Source of the DNA: Cyclobacteriaceae bacterium | Lineage (GTDB): Bacteria > Bacteroidota > Bacteroidia > Cytophagales > Cyclobacteriaceae | Direction: 5' to 3' | DNA: 8,483 nt | NCBI GenBank assembly: GCA_029880385.1 | Contig: JAOUOM010000053.1 | Location: 1-8,483, forward strand | Shown: positions 5,936 through 8,483 of the stretch, piece by piece | How positions within the stretch are numbered: the first letter of the stretch is position 1 | Layout of the letters: every line of letters begins with the position of its first letter | Translations under genes and position numbers: made by a program | The notes under the pieces: model-generated | Database searches by the model: none | The model's input: only the letters and a program-made list of their open reading frames with translations | What the model was told of the DNA's origin: nothing

Positions 5936-6822
5936 CCAGGCAACAGGCAATAGGAATCGATCTGGGTGGTACACACGTAAAGGGTGTATTGATAGGATCC
6001 GCTGGTGAAACCTTTGCGTCCATGACAGCCAAAACCCATACAAACGGCAAAGCTGAAAGCTGGAAACAAACGGTAAAGGAGATGGTGCAATCGTTACGGG
6101 AAAAAGCGGAAGAGAAAACCGTAATAGGCATTTCGGCTCCCGGCCTGGCAAACGAAGCAGCTGACCGGATCGACTTTATGCCCGGGCGCCTCGATGGCCT
6201 GGAAGGGTTCGTCTGGGGCGACTACCTCGAAGAACCCGTACACGTACTCAATGATGCACATGCGGCGCTCCTCGCCGAATCCGCTTTTGGTGCCGGACGG
6301 GGCTACCAAAACCTGGCCATGCTCACGCTCGGAACAGGGGTAGGAGGCGGATTGTTGCTCAACGGACAGGTTTTTGCTGGTTTTCGCGGAATAGCCGGGC
6401 ATATCGGTCATATGAGTGTGGATGCAGATAACGAACAACGCGACATCACCAACGTCCCCGGAAGCCTGGAGGATGCCATCGGGGATGCAACCGTGGGACA
6501 ACGTACCTATGGTAAATTTTCATCTACTCAGGAGCTGGTAATGGCCTATGAAAAGGGGGATCCGCTGGCAACCTATTTCTGGCTCCATTCGGTGAAAAAA
6601 TTAGCTGTCGGGATTGCATCACTATGCAACATCATTTCTCCCGAGGCAATCGTGCTTGGCGGAGGGATCGCAAGGGCCGGGATTTCGTTGCTGGATCCGC
6701 TTCAGGCATTTCTTGCCCTTTATGAATGGCGACCGGGAGGAAAAAAAGCCACACTTTTGCCTGCTACCTTTGATGAATATGCCGGTGCACTGGGTGCCGC
6801 TGCTTTTGCCATGAAAAAATAG
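5932..6822 (+). CDS. ROK family sugar kinase lacking the zinc cysteine cluster
   Basis: A 296-residue ROK (repressor, ORF, kinase) protein without a DNA-binding N-terminus, so a kinase rather than a regulator. Visible motifs: phosphate-1 loop IDLGGTHVKG (9-18), APGL (69-72), LNDAH with the catalytic base Asp108, phosphate-2 LTLGTGVGGG (131-140), AGHIGH (155-160) and VLGGGIARAG (241-250). It should transfer phosphate from ATP to a sugar. At His157 most glucose kinases have Glu (AGEIGH); as I recall, N-acetylmannosamine kinases such as NanK have AGHIGH, which hints at an aminosugar substrate. The usual CxCGxxGCxE zinc motif is replaced by DITNVPGSLE (171-180): every Cys is gone while the flanking G-x-LE is kept, and the other conserved His (His160) remains. 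The start overlaps the SDR stop (ATGA), and the SIS gene follows by 13 bp. Confidence 0.9.
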   Translation: MTRQQAIGIDLGGTHVKGVLIGSAGETFASMTAKTHTNGKAESWKQTVKEMVQSLREKAEEKTVIGISAPGLANEAADRIDFMPGRLDGLEGFVWGDYLEEPVHVLNDAHAALLAESAFGAGRGYQNLAMLTLGTGVGGGLLLNGQVFAGFRGIAGHIGHMSVDADNEQRDITNVPGSLEDAIGDATVGQRTYGKFSSTQELVMAYEKGDPLATYFWLHSVKKLAVGIASLCNIISPEAIVLGGGIARAGISLLDPLQAFLALYEWRPGGKKATLLPATFDEYAGALGAAAFAMKK

Positions 6823-6835
6823 AATATCATCCTTT

Positions 6836-7615
6836 ATGAACGTAATAGAATCATATCTGAATAAAAGCCGGGCCATACTGGAACGAGTAGCGGCACAGCA
6901 AAAAGAAATAGAGCAGGCTGCCGGTTGGTTTGCCCAAACCATCCTTTCCGGACGTATGGTGCATGTGTTTGGTTCCGGCCATAGCCGTATTATGGTAGAG
7001 GAAATGTGGCCCCGCTACGGATCTTTTCCGGGCTTCAACCCCATCGTGGAGTTGTCGTTGACGTTTCACAACCTCGTGGTAGGTGCCAATGGCCAGCGCC
7101 AGGCCATGTTCCTGGAAAACGTACCCGGCCTGGCTGACCGCATCCTTCGCAATTTTGACCTGAAAGAGCTTGATACCGCCTTGATCATTTCATCAAGTGG
7201 ATGCAACGTGGTACCCATCGAAATGGCTGAATTATTCCAGCGAAAAAACATCCGCGTAGTGGCAATGATCACCAAAGAACATTCTGCAAAAAGTACCAGC
7301 AAAAGACAGGATGGCCAAAAGCTTGGCGATTTTGCCGACCTGATCCTTGATACGGGCGCACCAGTCGGAGATGCCATGGTTTCCGTACCGGGACTGGACA
7401 CACCCGTGAGCCCCGGCTCGACTGTGGGAGGTGCCCTCCTCATCAACTGCCTCAAAGCCGAAGTGGCCCGCCTACTGACAGAAGCGGGACATCCTCCGAA
7501 AGTACTCAGCAGTGGTGCTGTGGTGGGTGCTGAGCGGGCAGTCACCTTATTTGAAAGTGCTTATGACGAACATGCCCACCGTCTGGCGGGTTTATATGCC
7601 AACGTAGGCCGGTAA
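6836..7615 (+). CDS. SIS domain phosphosugar-binding protein, UPF0309 type
   Basis: A 259-residue cytoplasmic protein with one SIS (sugar isomerase) domain, about residues 30-210, after an N-terminal helix (ESYLNKSRAILERV) as is usual in the UPF0309 family. The phosphate-binding segments are FGSGHS (45-50) and ISSSG (118-122), and STVGGALLINCLKAE (195-209) is the conserved C-terminal helix. SIS proteins bind or isomerise phosphorylated sugars, or cleave ethers as MurQ does. The family includes the Streptomyces coelicolor protein SCO4393 (called NagS as I recall), reported to dehydrate GlcNAc-6-phosphate; whether the active-site residues are shared cannot be checked here. Following a sugar kinase by 13 bp, it most likely acts on that kinase's product. 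No clear Shine-Dalgarno sequence precedes the ATG. Confidence 0.82.
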   Translation: MNVIESYLNKSRAILERVAAQQKEIEQAAGWFAQTILSGRMVHVFGSGHSRIMVEEMWPRYGSFPGFNPIVELSLTFHNLVVGANGQRQAMFLENVPGLADRILRNFDLKELDTALIISSSGCNVVPIEMAELFQRKNIRVVAMITKEHSAKSTSKRQDGQKLGDFADLILDTGAPVGDAMVSVPGLDTPVSPGSTVGGALLINCLKAEVARLLTEAGHPPKVLSSGAVVGAERAVTLFESAYDEHAHRLAGLYANVGR

Positions 7616-7641
7616 TACAAACATTTAACATATAAAAGACG

Positions 7642-8483
7642 ATGACAAATCCACCGATCCGAACCACCGTAGTAGGAAGCTATCCTTTCCCATCCTGGCT
7701 GGAGTATGCCACACATAACCTTCACGAATTTGGCGATTCGGAAATCAGGGAAATGCAGGACGATGCCGTAGTTGTAGCCATCCATGATCAGGTAGCAGCC
7801 GGACTGGACGTGATAACCGACGGGGAACAAAGCCGCTTTGATTTCAACCTGTCATTTTATGGCTACCTGAACGGGATCGAAGAAAATACGGAAACCATTC
7901 GAAAATGGGGCCCTCCTGCCCATGACCAGCGGGGTAAGCACCGGATCACGGAAACCCTTCATGCACCCAAAGGACTGGGTGTGGTAGAAGAATTCAAACG
8001 GTTGAAAAAACTGGCTCCTGATGGCCCGGTATTAAAAGCCAGTCTCCCGGGCCCCTACACACTGAGCGGACGACTCATTCCAAACGAACAGTACCCTGAC
8101 CGCATGGCCATTACCGAAGCATTGGTGCCCCTGGTTCGCCAGGAGCTTGAAGACCTGGTGGCGGCGGGCTGTCGAGAAATCACGGTCGATGAGCCCTCGA
8201 TGAGCTGCTATGCCTACCAGTCTGATACACGTGCATTTGTCGATATTTTTAACCGGACTGTGGAGCCAATCGTAGGAAAATGCCGATTATCTACTCACCT
8301 GTGTTTTGGCAACTTCAAAGGCCATGCCGTAGGCTACCGCAGGCTTGCGCCCATGTTTCCCGATTTTCTGGATTTCAAAGTAGATGAGATGCACGTGGAA
8401 ATGGCAAATAGGGAATTTGCTGAAATCGAAATGATCGGCATGATTGGACGCAAAATGGATGTGGCAGTAGGCATCGTAGACGT
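7642..8483 (+). CDS. MetE C-terminal-domain-like methyltransferase, 3' end cut off
   Basis: The first 280 codons are in the window and the frame is open at the edge. The protein begins TNPPIRTTVVGSYPFPSW, so it consists of the catalytic barrel of cobalamin-independent methionine synthase without the N-terminal half found in full-length MetE; such core-only forms are usually about 340-380 residues. Visible motifs: VGSYPFP (11-17), TDGEQSR (59-65), SLPGPYT (134-140), VDEPS (182-186), and the zinc ligands His219 and Cys221 (THLCFGN) and Glu253 (EMHVEM); the last ligand, a Cys, would be outside the window. The family moves a methyl or alkyl group to a zinc-bound thiol: homocysteine in MetE, coenzyme M in epoxyalkane transferases. 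The true acceptor is unclear. It lies 26 bp after the SIS gene on the same strand and probably belongs to the same operon, though it has no obvious link to sugar metabolism. Confidence 0.85.
   Translation, partial: MTNPPIRTTVVGSYPFPSWLEYATHNLHEFGDSEIREMQDDAVVVAIHDQVAAGLDVITDGEQSRFDFNLSFYGYLNGIEENTETIRKWGPPAHDQRGKHRITETLHAPKGLGVVEEFKRLKKLAPDGPVLKASLPGPYTLSGRLIPNEQYPDRMAITEALVPLVRQELEDLVAAGCREITVDEPSMSCYAYQSDTRAFVDIFNRTVEPIVGKCRLSTHLCFGNFKGHAVGYRRLAPMFPDFLDFKVDEMHVEMANREFAEIEMIGMIGRKMDVAVGIVD

Noticed and set aside
5932..6822. ROK protein as a transcriptional repressor (NagC/XylR type)
   Set aside because: No N-terminal helix-turn-helix; the phosphate loop starts at residue 9.

Overview
The window reads as chromosomal DNA of a member of the Bacteroidota, most likely of the Cytophagales/Sphingobacteriales type. 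The grounds are an ~810-residue tandem FtsX/MacB-type permease with two RKVLGA motifs (a protein type very abundant in that group), a near-consensus Bacteroidota promoter (TTTG, 19 bp, TTCCTTTG) ahead of the first plus-strand gene, and the general absence of Shine-Dalgarno sequences before clear start codons. Base composition looks roughly balanced by eye. The species cannot be named from this.

Layout: (1) 2-301 is the 3' end of a carbon-nitrogen hydrolase (nitrilase superfamily), plus strand. (2) 362-2797, minus strand, is a large ABC-type permease convergent with it; a short gap with two small hairpins separates them. (3) 2798-3073 is a divergent intergenic region with a plausible promoter for the plus-strand genes. 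(4) 3074-3604 is an exported DsrE-fold protein, followed after 31 bp by 3636-4940, an M20D-type metallo-amidohydrolase with a hydrophobic N-terminus. (5) 4941-5143 holds two hairpins and an open frame of 59 codons that overlaps the next gene. (6) 5144-8483 is a tight gene run: SDR oxidoreductase, ROK sugar kinase (ATGA overlap), UPF0309-type SIS phosphosugar protein (13 bp gap), and a MetE core-only methyltransferase (26 bp gap) that runs off the end of the window.

How they may work together: the SDR-ROK-SIS trio looks like cytoplasmic sugar or aminosugar handling (oxidise or reduce, phosphorylate, then act on the sugar phosphate). The ROK kinase carries the AGHIGH sequence that I recall from N-acetylmannosamine kinases rather than the glucokinase-like AGEIGH, and the SIS family includes a protein reported to act on GlcNAc-6-phosphate, so an N-acetyl-aminosugar is a reasonable guess. 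The MetE-like core enzyme does not fit this pathway and is the most puzzling member. The kinase has lost the cysteine cluster (CxCGxxGC) that binds zinc in most ROK proteins. The exported DsrE protein and the amidohydrolase may form a separate envelope-facing pair. No mobile elements, CRISPR arrays, tRNA or rRNA genes were seen.
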